DNA of 64,000 nt from an uncultured Oscillospiraceae bacterium (GCA_910587505.1 CAJULD010000007.1:1-64000), one strand, 5' to 3'. Positions 16,225-25,150 are shown, counted from the stretch's first letter. The notes: a model not told the origin generated them from the sequence alone. Translations and numbers: made by a program.

Positions 16225-17700
16225 TCACTGCATGGACTGGACCTGTCCGTCTCCGTCGGTACCGGACTTGCCCCGGGACGGCTCGGAGAAGCCGAAATCC
16301 CTGGCCACCGAGGCGGTGTCCCGTTTGAGCATGGCCTCCATGACCCGGATGTCGCTGGCCACGTCCATGGCGTCGGAGGAGTAGAGCTGATCCAGCTGGT
16401 TCTCGAAGCCGGACACAATCAGGTCCATGGTCTGCTCGATGCGCTCCTTGGCCTCCCGCAGGTTCTCGCCCTCCACGCCGGTCTCCTCAAAATCGGCGTA
16501 GGTGTCCAGCAGCTTCTGGGTGGTGGGGAGGTAGTAATCAAAGAAGGTGTGAATGGAGTTGCGCTTCTCCGGATGCTCCTCTACTTCTTTAAAAATCAGG
16601 CTGCTGATCTGCTCCAGCCGGTCGATCTTCCGGCTGAGCACCGGATCGGCGATGCGGTCGTTGGCGTGGCGGATGTTCCGCAGGATGCCGGAATAGCCCT
16701 CCTGTGCCTCTCTGGGCGTGGGCTGGGGCGGGGGGGTCTCCTCAAAGGGAGATTCCTCCTCCTCTTCCTCCTCCAGGGTGGCCCCGAAGCGGAGGAAGTA
16801 GCCCTTTTCGTAGTCGATGTAGGCGTCCTCCCCCAGATAGCCCTTGTCAATGAGCTTTTGCAGCTCCTTTTCGGCCTGCTGCGGCCTGCGGTTGACCCGC
16901 TTGGCGATTTCGCTGATGGGCATGGCGTCCACGTTGCCGATGGCCAGAATATACCGCTGGCTGCGCCGGCTCATCTTGTTGAGGTAGTGCCCCCGGAAGA
17001 ACATGAGTCCGCCTGCGCCCAGAAAGCCCAGACTGGCGAAAAGGTCGTCAAAGTAGGGGGAATACCCCTGGAGCAGGTCGGCCAGGAAGTCCGCCCCGAT
17101 GCAGAAGCCGGTGAACAGCCCGAAGATCCCCAGGATCCGCAGCAGCACCCCGGCGGGTCTGGCCTTCTGTTTCTTCTCCCTGACCGGCCTGGCGGCTTTC
17201 TCCCTGGGCGGCGGGGACGCGGCGCGCCGGCCGGGCTTTCCGGCGTGCTCCACCTGCCTGGCGGTGCGGTCCAGGGTGCGCTCCATCTGCGCCATGGCCC
17301 GCTCTATGGCCTGGTCCACGGATTCCCCGGCCCGGTTAAAGGCCCGGTCCACCTTGTTTTCGGCCCGGTCCACTCTTGACTCGGCCTTGCGCATGGCCCG
17401 CTCCACGGCGCTGTGGGCCTGCTCGTTCCAGGCCTCGCTTTCGCTCTGGCGGGAAAAGCTCTTCTGCTTCCTGCTGTCGCTGAAAACGTTGAACAGCAGC
17501 AGCCCCAGGGCGATGGGCCATGCGCCGATGGCGAAAAGGATGATGATGGCCGGCCAGCTGTACCAGCCGGAGCTGTTCTGGGACGGCGTCCGGCCGGAGC
17601 TGCCGGGCGGCGTCTGGTAGGGCCGTCTGGGCGGCGGCGTCTGCCCGCCGGAGGGCCTGCGGTTCCCTGTAAATTTGTCCTTGTCGTAGTAATCGGCCAT
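16225..17700 (-). CDS. XpaC-like protein (5-bromo-4-chloroindolyl phosphate hydrolysis family)
   Basis: This is a 491-residue membrane protein. A Pro/Gly/Arg-rich cytoplasmic N-terminus leads to one membrane segment (residues ~47-70), an amphipathic charged coil (~85-150), two further membrane segments (~185-240), a winged-helix-like stretch (PISEIAKRVNRRPQQAEKEL), and a helical C-terminal domain typical of XpaC (SIHTFFDYYLPTTQKLLDTY...). The biochemical role of XpaC is poorly defined; in many Firmicutes it neighbours TelA, which is not seen here. The ATG shares one base with the DUF896 stop (TAATG), so they are coupled. Confidence 0.75.
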   Translation of the reverse strand: MADYYDKDKFTGNRRPSGGQTPPPRRPYQTPPGSSGRTPSQNSSGWYSWPAIIILFAIGAWPIALGLLLFNVFSDSRKQKSFSRQSESEAWNEQAHSAVERAMRKAESRVDRAENKVDRAFNRAGESVDQAIERAMAQMERTLDRTARQVEHAGKPGRRAASPPPREKAARPVREKKQKARPAGVLLRILGIFGLFTGFCIGADFLADLLQGYSPYFDDLFASLGFLGAGGLMFFRGHYLNKMSRRSQRYILAIGNVDAMPISEIAKRVNRRPQQAEKELQKLIDKGYLGEDAYIDYEKGYFLRFGATLEEEEEEESPFEETPPPQPTPREAQEGYSGILRNIRHANDRIADPVLSRKIDRLEQISSLIFKEVEEHPEKRNSIHTFFDYYLPTTQKLLDTYADFEETGVEGENLREAKERIEQTMDLIVSGFENQLDQLYSSDAMDVASDIRVMEAMLKRDTASVARDFGFSEPSRGKSGTDGDGQVQSMQ

Positions 17701-17909
17701 TATGCTTCCTCCCTTTTCCGGAGCCTGGTTTTATTGCCGTGCCGGTCTACCGTATAAGTGTTGTCCAGCTGGACCCTGAGACTGCCCACCACGGAGTCGA
17801 TGTATTCTCTCCGAAGAAGGTCTCTTTCTTCGATTTCCGCCGCCGTCAGGGGCTCCTTTTTCGCTTTCCGGGCCAATTCGTTGATCCGGTCAATTTTCTT
17901 CTGCTCCAT
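17700..17909 (-). CDS. DUF896 (YnzC-like) small protein
   Basis: This is a 69-residue cytosolic helical protein. It contains the family core KIDRINELARKAKKEPLTAA and EIEERDLLRREYID. B. subtilis YnzC of this family is a small SOS-linked helical-hairpin protein whose molecular role is unsettled. The start is placed at the ATG 8 nt after AAGGAGGC, removing an N-terminal extension without a ribosome site. It is first of the DUF896-XpaC-SGNH set. A CCTGCTTTT/AAAAGCAGG hairpin lies just upstream of the ribosome site. Confidence 0.85.
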   Translation of the reverse strand: MEQKKIDRINELARKAKKEPLTAAEIEERDLLRREYIDSVVGSLRVQLDNTYTVDRHGNKTRLRKREEA

Positions 17910-18010
17910 CGTCAGAGCCTCCTTCTCCTGCTTTTCCTGAAAGAAAAAGCAGGCAAACAGAAATTGGGAACGGTACATTTATGACTCCCGGCTGCCGTCG
18001 GGGCACAGGA

Positions 18011-18796
18011 TCAGATATACCGCTCGATGGTGATCCCGGTCCTGCCCTTTTTTGTCAGGCCGCCTACGGCCGTCAGCTTTGCCTTTCCCAGACCGCGGAC
18101 CGTCAGGACCGCGCCCTCCTCCACGCTCCTGTCCCCTTTCAGGCAGGGCGCGTGGTCCAGACTGACCCGCCCTGCGGCGATCAGCTCTGCGGCCCGGCCC
18201 CGGCTGATGGAAAAGGCGGAGGCGGCCACCGCGTCCAGCCGCAGGGAGGATACGGTGTCCCGGATGGTTTTCACCTGTGCCGGGGGGATGCAAAGGGACT
18301 CGCGGGAAATTTCCGTCACCGTCAGCCTCACCCGGCCCGCCTGCTCCCACTCCCGGAGAAAAAAGTCCCGGAGGGAGGGGGCGGCGGCGATGTCCGCGCT
18401 GTGGGGGGACACCAGAATGTCCCCCACCCGCTCCCGTGTGACGCCCAGTCCCATCAGGCTGCCCAGGAGATCCCGGTGGGTCGGCGTTTCCTCCCCGTGG
18501 AAGGCGGCCCGCAGGAAGACCAGCTCTTCGCCGGTGGGAGCCTCCGCCCAGTCGGGGAGAAAAATCAGGACCGCGCGCTCCGCCGCCTCATAGCCGCCGT
18601 CGAAGACATAGCCGGACCGGACCCCGGCGGCGTTGAGCAGGGCCTGGGCCAGCTGCCGTTCCCGGGGCGAGAGGAAAACCGTAACGGCGGGGATGTTTTT
18701 CCTCCGGGTCTGTTCGTATTTATCCCAGACTCTCGCCAGCAGCAGCCGGTCTTCGCTTCCTCTGGCGATCCTGGTTATCATTTCCGTCTTATCCAT
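18011..18796 (-). CDS. ylmH: YlmH-like S4-domain RNA-binding protein
   Basis: This is a 261-residue protein with the N-terminal YlmH domain (residues ~1-170; FLSPRERQLAQALLNAAGV, then GDILV) and a C-terminal S4 RNA-binding domain (~180-250; LDAVAASAFSISRGRAAELI...GRVSLDH). YlmH proteins bind the ribosome and act in rescue of stalled nascent chains. The gene normally sits with ylmEFG and sepF near division genes. Here its ATG lies inside the last codons of an ABC exporter gene (8-nt overlap), with no good ribosome site, so translation probably depends on coupling. Confidence 0.88.
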   Translation of the reverse strand: MDKTEMITRIARGSEDRLLLARVWDKYEQTRRKNIPAVTVFLSPRERQLAQALLNAAGVRSGYVFDGGYEAAERAVLIFLPDWAEAPTGEELVFLRAAFHGEETPTHRDLLGSLMGLGVTRERVGDILVSPHSADIAAAPSLRDFFLREWEQAGRVRLTVTEISRESLCIPPAQVKTIRDTVSSLRLDAVAASAFSISRGRAAELIAAGRVSLDHAPCLKGDRSVEEGAVLTVRGLGKAKLTAVGGLTKKGRTGITIERYI

Positions 18797-20540
18797 GTAA
18801 ATTCTGCGTGTTGTACAGCTGGGCGTAGTCGCCGCCTTTCGCCAGCAGCTCCTGATGAGTGCCCTCCTCGCTGATGACACCGTCCCGGACCACCAGAATG
18901 CGGCTGGCCCCCCGGACGGTGGACAGGCGGTGGGCGATGATGAGCGTGGTGCGCCCGCGGGCCAGCTCGTCAAAAGCCCGCTGGATTTTTGCTTCCGTCA
19001 CGCTGTCCAGCGCGGAGGTGGCCTCGTCCAGAATCAGCACCGGCGGGTCCTTCAGGAAGATCCTGGCAATGGAGATGCGCTGCTTCTGTCCGCCGGAGAG
19101 AAGCACGCCCCGCTCGCCCACGTAGGTATCGAAGCCGTCCGGCATGGCCATGATGTCGTCGTAGATTTCCGCCCGCCTGGCGGCGGCGATGACCTCGTCC
19201 CCGGTGGCTCCGGGGCGGCCGTAGCGGATATTTTCCATGATGCTGGCGGCGAAGAGGAATACGTCCTGCTGCACCACGCCGATATTCCGCCGCAGGCTCT
19301 GCTGCCGCACGTCCCGCACGTCCAGTCCGTCGATCCGGATGCTGCCCGATCCCACGTCGTAGAACCGGGGAATCAGGCTGCACAGCGTGGTCTTGCCGCC
19401 GCCGGAGGGGCCCACCACGGCGATGGTCTCGCCGGGGGAGACGTGGAGGGACACGTGATGGAGGACCTCGGCGTTGTCCCGTTCATAGGCGAAGGACACG
19501 TCCTCCACGTCGATCCGGCCCTCCACGTGGCCCAGCTCCACCGCGTCCGGCCTGTCCTTCAGGTCGGGCTCGATACGCATCAGGTCCACAAACCGGCTGA
19601 GCCCCGCCATGCCGTCCACCAGCATTTCCGACAGGTTGGAGAGCTTGCGGATGGGGTTGATAAAGGTGCTGGTATACAGGCTGAAGGTAATCAGGTCCAC
19701 ATAGTTCATCTGCCCGTCCATGATGAGCCAGCCGCCCACGGCGATGACCACCACCGGCATGATGCCCATGAAGAACTCCATGGAGCTCATAAACCAGGCC
19801 ATGGCTTTGTAGCGCTCCTTCTTGGAGGTCTTGAACCGCTCGTTGGCCCCCAGAAACTTCTCGTTTTCCGCGTTTTCGTTGGAGAAGGCCTTGGCGGTGC
19901 GCATGCCGGAAATGCTGGATTCGATGTCGGCGTTGATGCCGGCCATATTCTGCTTGACGGTCCTGGAGGCCCGCATCATGTTCTGGCGGTTGAGATTGGC
20001 CACCACCAGGAACACGGGGATCAGCAGCATCATCACAAGGGCCAGCCGCCACTGGATGGTGAACATGATGGCGACAGCGCCAATGACCGTCACGCCGGAG
20101 ATGAAGAGGTCCTCCGGCCCGTGATGGGCCAGCTCCGTGATGTCGAACAGCTCCGCCGTCATCCGGCTCATCAGGTGGCCGGTGCGGTTCTTGTCATAAA
20201 AGCCGAAGGACAGGGTCTGCAAATGGCTGAACAGATCCCGCCGGATGTCGGCCTCCACCAGCACGCCGAAGGTGTGGCCCCAGTAGCAGACAGTGTACCG
20301 CAGCGCCGCCCGCAGCAGATAGGCGGCGATCAGCACCACGACGACGGCAAAAAACGCCTGGTACCTGCTTTCCGGGATCAACTCGTACATGCAGAGCCGG
20401 GAAATGTACGGAAAGGCCAGGTCCACCACGGAGATCATCAGGGCGCAGGCCATGTCCAGCAGGAACAGCTTCAGGTGGGGCCTGAAATAACTGAGAAAAA
20501 TGTGCAGCAGGCTTTGGTTGTGAAAGTCACGGGTATGCAT
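18789..20540 (-). CDS. ABC exporter, fused permease and ATPase (half-transporter)
   Basis: This is a 583-residue MsbA/LmrA-type half-transporter. It has six membrane segments (residues ~20-310) and a nucleotide-binding domain with Walker A GPSGGGKTTL (~375), signature LLSGGQKQR (~480), Walker B VLILDEATSALD and the H-loop IAHRLSTV. As a homodimer it would export a drug, lipid or peptide; the substrate is not deducible. GGAGG lies 8 nt before the ATG, and a promoter with a palindromic spacer lies upstream. It overlaps ylmH, an unusual partner. Confidence 0.92.
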   Translation of the reverse strand: MHTRDFHNQSLLHIFLSYFRPHLKLFLLDMACALMISVVDLAFPYISRLCMYELIPESRYQAFFAVVVVLIAAYLLRAALRYTVCYWGHTFGVLVEADIRRDLFSHLQTLSFGFYDKNRTGHLMSRMTAELFDITELAHHGPEDLFISGVTVIGAVAIMFTIQWRLALVMMLLIPVFLVVANLNRQNMMRASRTVKQNMAGINADIESSISGMRTAKAFSNENAENEKFLGANERFKTSKKERYKAMAWFMSSMEFFMGIMPVVVIAVGGWLIMDGQMNYVDLITFSLYTSTFINPIRKLSNLSEMLVDGMAGLSRFVDLMRIEPDLKDRPDAVELGHVEGRIDVEDVSFAYERDNAEVLHHVSLHVSPGETIAVVGPSGGGKTTLCSLIPRFYDVGSGSIRIDGLDVRDVRQQSLRRNIGVVQQDVFLFAASIMENIRYGRPGATGDEVIAAARRAEIYDDIMAMPDGFDTYVGERGVLLSGGQKQRISIARIFLKDPPVLILDEATSALDSVTEAKIQRAFDELARGRTTLIIAHRLSTVRGASRILVVRDGVISEEGTHQELLAKGGDYAQLYNTQNLHG

Positions 20541-20577
20541 GGGATATCCTCCGCTTCTCCATTCATCATAATTTTTG

Positions 20578-20606
20578 ATTGTATCATATCTGTGAATATG
20601 ATGCAA
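20578..20606 (-). promoter_or_regulatory. Sigma-A promoter with palindromic operator in its spacer (ABC exporter-ylmH)
   Basis: On the minus strand TTGCAT (20606-20601), 17-bp spacer and TACAAT (20583-20578). The spacer is a perfect inverted repeat, ATCATAT-6 nt-ATATGAT (20602-20583), overlapping both hexamers, as expected for a repressor site. Confidence 0.7.
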
Positions 20607-20723
20607 CGGGGGAAAGTTTAAATTTTTTCTATGACGGCTCCCCGCTCCGGTTCGCCGTTCATGCGCGCAGAAAGCGTCCGCGCCGCCGGGAGCGGATTTC
20701 CGTGATCTCCTCCTCATTTCCTC

Positions 20724-20751
20724 TTGCGCCACGGAAAAAATATGGTATAAT
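20724..20751 (+). promoter_or_regulatory. Sigma-A promoter of the DegV-family gene
   Basis: TTGCGC (20724-20729), 16-bp spacer and TATAAT (20746-20751), 67 nt upstream of the start codon. Confidence 0.65.
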
Positions 20752-20817
20752 AGGGAAGAAAAGCTGGAGCGGTGTGGGCGGCGGCCTGTCATTGTTCCGG
20801 GCAAAAGGAGGGCCAAT

Positions 20818-21684
20818 ATGAGAGATTACGTGATTCTGACCGACAGCTGCTGCGATCTGTCCGCCGAAATGGCGGCGGAGCTGGAGCTGAGTGTCCTTCC
20901 CCTGTCCTTTGTGATGGAGGGAAAGGAATATTTTAACTATCTTGACGGCCGTGACATCGAGCCGGGCGATTTTTATAAGCGTCTGCGGAACGGTTCGCTG
21001 GGCACCACCTCCGCCATCAACGTGGCGGTTTTCACCGAGGCCATGACGGAGCTGGCGGATCAGGGAAAGGACGTGCTGTGCATCGCCTTCTCCTCGGGCC
21101 TTTCCACCACCTACCAGTCCGCCTGTATCGCCGCCGGGGACGTCATGGCCGCCCATCCCGGCAGCAAGGTGCTGGTCTGCGACAGCCGGGCCGCCTCCCT
21201 GGGACAGGGGCTGCTGGTTTATCTGGCGGTGCAGGAGAAGCGGAAGGGAAAGACGCTGGAGGAGGTCCGGGATTTTGTAGAGGAGCGGAAGGACCACATT
21301 GACCACTGGTTTACCGTGGACGACCTCAATCATCTCAAGCGGGGCGGCCGGGTGTCCGCGGCGGCGGCGCTGCTGGGCACCATGCTGCAGATGAAGCCGG
21401 TGCTCCATGTGGACGGCGAGGGCCATTTGATTCCCGTCAGCAGGGTACGGGGCCGGAAGGCCTCCGTTCATGCGCTGCTGGAGCAGATGGACCGGCTGGT
21501 GGAGGATCCCTCGGTGGTGTTCATCAGCCACGGCGACTGCGAGGAAGAGGCCAGAGGCCTGGCGGAGGCCATTCAGGCCAGATACAGGGTGGACAGGCTG
21601 GTTATTAATTACGTGGGGCCCGTCATCGGCAACCACTCCGGCCCCGGCACGCTGGCGCTGTTTTTCCAGGGGAAGCACAAATAA
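20818..21684 (+). CDS. DegV family fatty-acid-binding protein
   Basis: This is a 288-residue cytosolic DegV protein. Members bind a fatty acid between two alpha/beta domains and, as FakB, present it to the kinase FakA for phosphorylation before phospholipid synthesis. Seen here are the N-terminal ILTDSCCDLSAEM strand, the ligand-head motif GTTSAIN, the FSSGLSTTYQSA block, and the second-domain signature DDLNHLKRGGRVS plus the C-terminal GPVIGNHSGPGT. A FakA gene is not in the window. AAAGGAGG precedes the ATG. It is monocistronic, between its own promoter and terminator. Confidence 0.92.
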   Translation: MRDYVILTDSCCDLSAEMAAELELSVLPLSFVMEGKEYFNYLDGRDIEPGDFYKRLRNGSLGTTSAINVAVFTEAMTELADQGKDVLCIAFSSGLSTTYQSACIAAGDVMAAHPGSKVLVCDSRAASLGQGLLVYLAVQEKRKGKTLEEVRDFVEERKDHIDHWFTVDDLNHLKRGGRVSAAAALLGTMLQMKPVLHVDGEGHLIPVSRVRGRKASVHALLEQMDRLVEDPSVVFISHGDCEEEARGLAEAIQARYRVDRLVINYVGPVIGNHSGPGTLALFFQGKHK

Positions 21685-21688
21685 CGGA

Positions 21689-21721
21689 CCGCGCCGCAGG
21701 TATCCTGCGGCGCGGATTTTT
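21689..21721 (+). terminator. Intrinsic terminator of the DegV-family gene
   Basis: A perfect 12-bp stem CCGCGCCGCAGG/CCTGCGGCGCGG (21689-21700 with 21704-21715) with a TAT loop is followed by ATTTTT. Confidence 0.93.
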
Positions 21722-21750
21722 ACCGGAACGGTATATACATTTTAAGAGCT

Positions 21751-22023
21751 TTAATCATTTTCAGAGAGTCCGGATTCCCCCGGCGTTTCCCGCAGCTGGC
21801 GCAGGCACCGGGCGCAGATATTCTTGCCCTTGAAGCGGGATATGTTCCGCACGCTGTCGCAGAAAAGGCAGGAGGGACGGTATTTCCGCAGGACGATGCT
21901 GTTCCCGTCCACAAAGATTTCCAGCTCTTCCCGCTCCCCGATGTCCAGAGTGCGGCGGAGCTCGGCGGGAAGAACGATCCGGCCAAGCTCGTCGATCCGC
22001 CTGACGATTCCTGTCGATTTCAT
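21751..22023 (-). CDS. AbrB-family transition-state-type regulator with C-terminal CxxC pairs
   Basis: This is a 90-residue protein. Residues 1-50 form an AbrB/SpoVT swapped-hairpin DNA-binding domain (STGIVRRIDELGRIVLPAEL... then EIFVDGNSIVLRKY). The C-terminal half carries two Cys pairs, CLFCD and ICARC, that probably bind zinc and replace the usual AbrB dimerisation tail. Such proteins act as dimers or tetramers binding AT-rich promoter DNA. GAGGAGGG lies 8 nt before the ATG. It sits downstream of the ferredoxin gene but is separated from it by a strong terminator. Confidence 0.88.
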   Translation of the reverse strand: MKSTGIVRRIDELGRIVLPAELRRTLDIGEREELEIFVDGNSIVLRKYRPSCLFCDSVRNISRFKGKNICARCLRQLRETPGESGLSEND

Positions 22024-22056
22024 ATGCCGGCCCTCCTCGTTTGGCACGGTAATAAT

Positions 22057-22084
22057 ATCCCCGTCCTCGGCCGAGGACGGGGAT
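22057..22084 (-). terminator. Terminator of the ferredoxin gene
   Basis: Perfect palindrome ATCCCCGTCCTCGG/CCGAGGACGGGGAT (14-bp arms) directly downstream of the ferredoxin stop, followed on the minus strand by an AT-rich tail (ATTATT). It lies just before the AbrB-like gene. Confidence 0.75.
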
Positions 22085-22092
22085 CCTTGCGC

Positions 22093-22263
22093 TTACTCGG
22101 CCTCGATGGCCTCGTTGGGGCACTCGCCAACGCAGGTGCCGCAATCCACGCAGGCATCGGCGTCAATGATGTACTGGGTGTCGCCCTCGGAAATCGCACT
22201 GACGGGGCAGACCTCGGCGCAGCTGCCGCACTTGACGCAAGCATCGGTGATCTTATGAGCCAT
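22093..22263 (-). CDS. 2[4Fe-4S] ferredoxin
   Basis: This is a 56-residue clostridial-type ferredoxin, a small cytosolic electron carrier for low-potential reactions (pyruvate oxidation, hydrogenases, Rnf). Two cluster motifs are intact: CVKCGSCAEVCP in the first half and CVDCGTCVGECP in the second. It begins MAHKITDAC and ends EAIEAE. The ATG follows AAAGGAGG at 9 nt. It has its own promoter and terminator, so it is expressed as a single gene, as is usual for the major ferredoxin of anaerobes. Confidence 0.96.
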   Translation of the reverse strand: MAHKITDACVKCGSCAEVCPVSAISEGDTQYIIDADACVDCGTCVGECPNEAIEAE

Positions 22264-22294
22264 GAATGATTACCTCCTTTAAATGGGTAACCCT

Positions 22295-22322
22295 ATTGTA
22301 ACATGAACTTTCAAAAAAGCAA
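22295..22322 (-). promoter_or_regulatory. Sigma-A promoter of the ferredoxin gene
   Basis: On the minus strand TTGCTT (22322-22317), 16-bp spacer and TACAAT (22300-22295), 32 nt before the start codon. Confidence 0.75.
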
Positions 22323-22415
22323 GGGTAAAATCATCCGCCGGGGGAGAAATGTGTAAAAGCCGCCGCCAGGGGCATACTGAACGAGGGTATCATCACGCAA
22401 AGGATGGGAAAGATC

Positions 22416-24872
22416 ATGTATGACAACCGATTCACGCCCAGGGCCCAGAACGCGCTGCGGCTGGCGCAGGCGGCGGCGGAGGAACTGGGCCATAGCTATG
22501 TGGGCAGCGAGCATCTGCTGCTGGGCCTGCTGCGGGAGGAGGCCGGCGCGGCCCACCGGTGTCTGACGGAGCAGGCCGTCACGGTGGAGCGGGCCAGAGA
22601 GGCCATTGTGGAAATCGTGGGCACAGGGCTGGCCGGACTGGCTCCGCCCCAGGGCCTGACCCCCAGGGCCAAGCGGGTCATTGAAAACGCCGTGGGGGAA
22701 TCGGTCCGCACCGGCGGAGGCTATGTGGGTACCGAGCATCTGCTGCTGGGCATCCTGAAGGAGAACGGCACCATGGCCATGCGGGTGCTTTCCGCCGTGG
22801 GAGTGGATCCCCGCAGGCTCCAGGCGGCGCTTTTGCAGCGTATGAGCGTGGTTCAGCGGCTGCCCCGGGAGGCGCCTACCCGCATTGCCGCTCCCCGCCG
22901 GGAGGAAGCGCCCCGGTCCAAGGTCCTCGAGCAGTTCACCCGCAGCCTCAATACCCTGGCCAGGGAGGGCCGGCTGGACCCGGTGGTGGGCCGGGAGCGG
23001 GAGATTGCCCGGTGCATCCGGATTCTCTCCCGCCGGACCAAGAATAACCCCGTGCTGGTGGGGGAGCCCGGCGTGGGCAAGACCGCCGTGGCGGAAGGAC
23101 TGGCCCAGCGGGTGGTGGCCGGCGACGTGCCGGAGGAGCTGATGGGGAAGACCATCCTCTCCATCGACCTGGCCGCCATGCTGGCGGGCACCAAATACCG
23201 GGGGGAATTCGAGGAGCGGGTGAAGAACGCGCTGGCGGAGATCCGGCGGATGGGGAACGTGATCCTTTTTATTGACGAGCTCCATACCATCGTGGGCGCG
23301 GGCAGCGCCGAGGGCGCGGTGGACGCGGCCAACATCCTCAAGCCGGCCCTCAGCCGCTCGGAGATCCGGGTCATCGGGGCCACCACACGGGACGAGTACC
23401 GGCGGTATATCGAGAAGGACGCGGCCCTGGAGCGGCGCTTCCAGCCGGTGGCGGTGGAGGAACCCTCGCCGGCGGCGGCGGTGGAAATTCTCCTGGGCCT
23501 GCGGGACAGGTACGAGGCCCACCACAAGCTGGCCGTCAGCGACGGGGCGGTCCAGGCCGCGGTGGAGCTGAGCCGCCGGTATCTGCCGGACCGGTATCTG
23601 CCGGACAAGGCCATCGACCTGATGGATGAGGCCTGCGCCCGTGTGCGGATGGAATGCGAGACCCGTTCCCCGGACCTCCGGGCGCTGGAGGAGCGGGTGG
23701 AATCCGTCCGCCGGGAGAAGGAGGAGGCCATCGCGGGCCAGGATTACGAGGGCGCGGCCCGTCTGCGGGACGTGGAGGAGGACTTCGCCGGGCAGCTCCA
23801 GGAGGCACGCAAACGCTGGAACGACGGGCGGACCGACGATCTGATCGCCGTGGCGGAGGAGGACGTGGCCGCCGTGGCTGCGGAATGGACGGGCATCCCG
23901 GTGCAGCGGCTGACTCAGGACGAGGGGGAGCGCCTGCTGGGACTGGAGGAGACGCTCCGGCGGCGGCTTGTGGGCCAGGACGAGGCGGTTTCCGCTGTTG
24001 CGCGGGCCATCCGCCGGGGGCGGGTGGGGCTCAAGGAGCCGAACCGGCCCACGGGAAGCTTTCTGCTGCTGGGGCCCAGCGGCGTGGGCAAGACGGAGCT
24101 GTGCCGGGCGCTGGCCTCGGCCATGTTCGGGCAGGAGGAGGCGCTCATCCGCATTGATATGTCGGAGTACGCCGAGTCCCACGCGGCCAGCCGGCTGGTG
24201 GGCTCCCCGCCGGGCTATGTGGGCCATGAGGAGGGGGGACAGCTGACGGAGAAGATCCGGAAGCGGCCCTATTCGGTGGTGCTGTTCGATGAAATGGAGA
24301 AGGCCCACCATTCGGTGTGGAATCTGCTGCTCCAGATTCTGGAGGACGGGAGTCTGACGGACAGCCACGGGCGGAAGGCGGATTTCCGCAACGCGGTGGT
24401 GGTGATGACCAGCAACATCGGGGCGCGGCAGATTACCGGCGGACACGCGCTGGGGTTCGCCGGGGAGGAGGACGGCGACGCCGTCCGGCATAACCGGGTC
24501 CGGCGGCTGGTGACCGATGAGCTGAAGAGGACGTTCCGTCCGGAGTTTCTCAACCGGATAGACGACATCATCGTATTCCGGCAGCTGGACCGGGAAAATC
24601 TGAAGGAGGTTGCCCGGCGGATGCTGGCGGAGACGGCGGAGCGGATGCGGCCGCTGGGGCTCTCTCTCCGGGCGGAGGACGCTGCGGTGGAGTGGCTGGC
24701 GGAGAAATGCCACGACCCTGTCAACGGGGCGCGGCCCCTGCGCCGGGTCATTCGCCGGGATGTGGAGGACGTGGTGGCGGAGGGGATGCTCTCCGGCCGC
24801 TTTGCCGGCGGGCAGGAGGTGGTTTTGAATGTTCACAAAAATGAGCTTGCTATTGAGGGGGAGAAGGAGTAA
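22416..24872 (+). CDS. clpC: ATP-dependent Clp protease ATP-binding subunit ClpC
   Basis: ClpC is a Hsp100 unfoldase that feeds substrates to ClpP. The 818-residue protein has two N-domain repeats (residues ~1-145; RAQNALRLAQAAAEELGHSY and GGYVGTEHLLLG), AAA-1 with Walker A GEPGVGKT (~215), a middle domain with a UVR-like segment (REKEEAIAGQDYEGAARLRD), and AAA-2 with Walker A GPSGVGKT (~552), followed by the C-terminal D2-small domain. The start is set at the ATG giving MYDNRFTPRAQ; an in-frame ATG four codons upstream (22404) is possible. Classical ctsR-mcsA-mcsB partners and CtsR heptad repeats are not seen, so regulation differs from Bacillus. Confidence 0.93.
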   Translation: MYDNRFTPRAQNALRLAQAAAEELGHSYVGSEHLLLGLLREEAGAAHRCLTEQAVTVERAREAIVEIVGTGLAGLAPPQGLTPRAKRVIENAVGESVRTGGGYVGTEHLLLGILKENGTMAMRVLSAVGVDPRRLQAALLQRMSVVQRLPREAPTRIAAPRREEAPRSKVLEQFTRSLNTLAREGRLDPVVGREREIARCIRILSRRTKNNPVLVGEPGVGKTAVAEGLAQRVVAGDVPEELMGKTILSIDLAAMLAGTKYRGEFEERVKNALAEIRRMGNVILFIDELHTIVGAGSAEGAVDAANILKPALSRSEIRVIGATTRDEYRRYIEKDAALERRFQPVAVEEPSPAAAVEILLGLRDRYEAHHKLAVSDGAVQAAVELSRRYLPDRYLPDKAIDLMDEACARVRMECETRSPDLRALEERVESVRREKEEAIAGQDYEGAARLRDVEEDFAGQLQEARKRWNDGRTDDLIAVAEEDVAAVAAEWTGIPVQRLTQDEGERLLGLEETLRRRLVGQDEAVSAVARAIRRGRVGLKEPNRPTGSFLLLGPSGVGKTELCRALASAMFGQEEALIRIDMSEYAESHAASRLVGSPPGYVGHEEGGQLTEKIRKRPYSVVLFDEMEKAHHSVWNLLLQILEDGSLTDSHGRKADFRNAVVVMTSNIGARQITGGHALGFAGEEDGDAVRHNRVRRLVTDELKRTFRPEFLNRIDDIIVFRQLDRENLKEVARRMLAETAERMRPLGLSLRAEDAAVEWLAEKCHDPVNGARPLRRVIRRDVEDVVAEGMLSGRFAGGQEVVLNVHKNELAIEGEKE

Positions 24873-25150
24873 AATACAGAAGTATTTTCCTTTTTGCTGC
24901 TCCGGGGCGTTTTTTGTGCCGCGGAGCCGTCCGTCCGGCCGTTTTCCCGCCATACCTGCGCCGCTTTTCCCGGCAGGACGGCTGCGGAGAATTTCCCTGT
25001 CAGACGGAAAAATTCCCCGTCCATTCAGCATCCCCCGGTAATGGTAATGAATAACAGGTTCCGGACAGACCCGCCCCGGCGAGGGGCATATCAGGAATAA
25101 GGAAGCGGCGGAGGCGGCCTCTGGGGCCGCCGTAAAGAAAGGAGACAGAA
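24873..25150 (+). other. Intergenic region clpC to membrane-protein gene
   Basis: No gene is seen. It holds an imperfect hairpin GCTCCG...CGGAGC around 24900-24929 without a T tail, and a GGCGGCC/GGCCGCC hairpin (25113-25131) just ahead of the AAAGGAG ribosome site of the next gene. No convincing promoter was found. Confidence 0.4.

Noticed and set aside
22320..22403. Sporulation-type promoter before clpC (GTAAAA...GGCATACTG)
   Set aside because: Spacing and -35 do not fit a sporulation sigma consensus well enough.
22311..25031. A 906-codon minus-strand frame opposite clpC
   Set aside because: Antisense shadow of clpC with Arg/Pro/His-rich low-quality composition.
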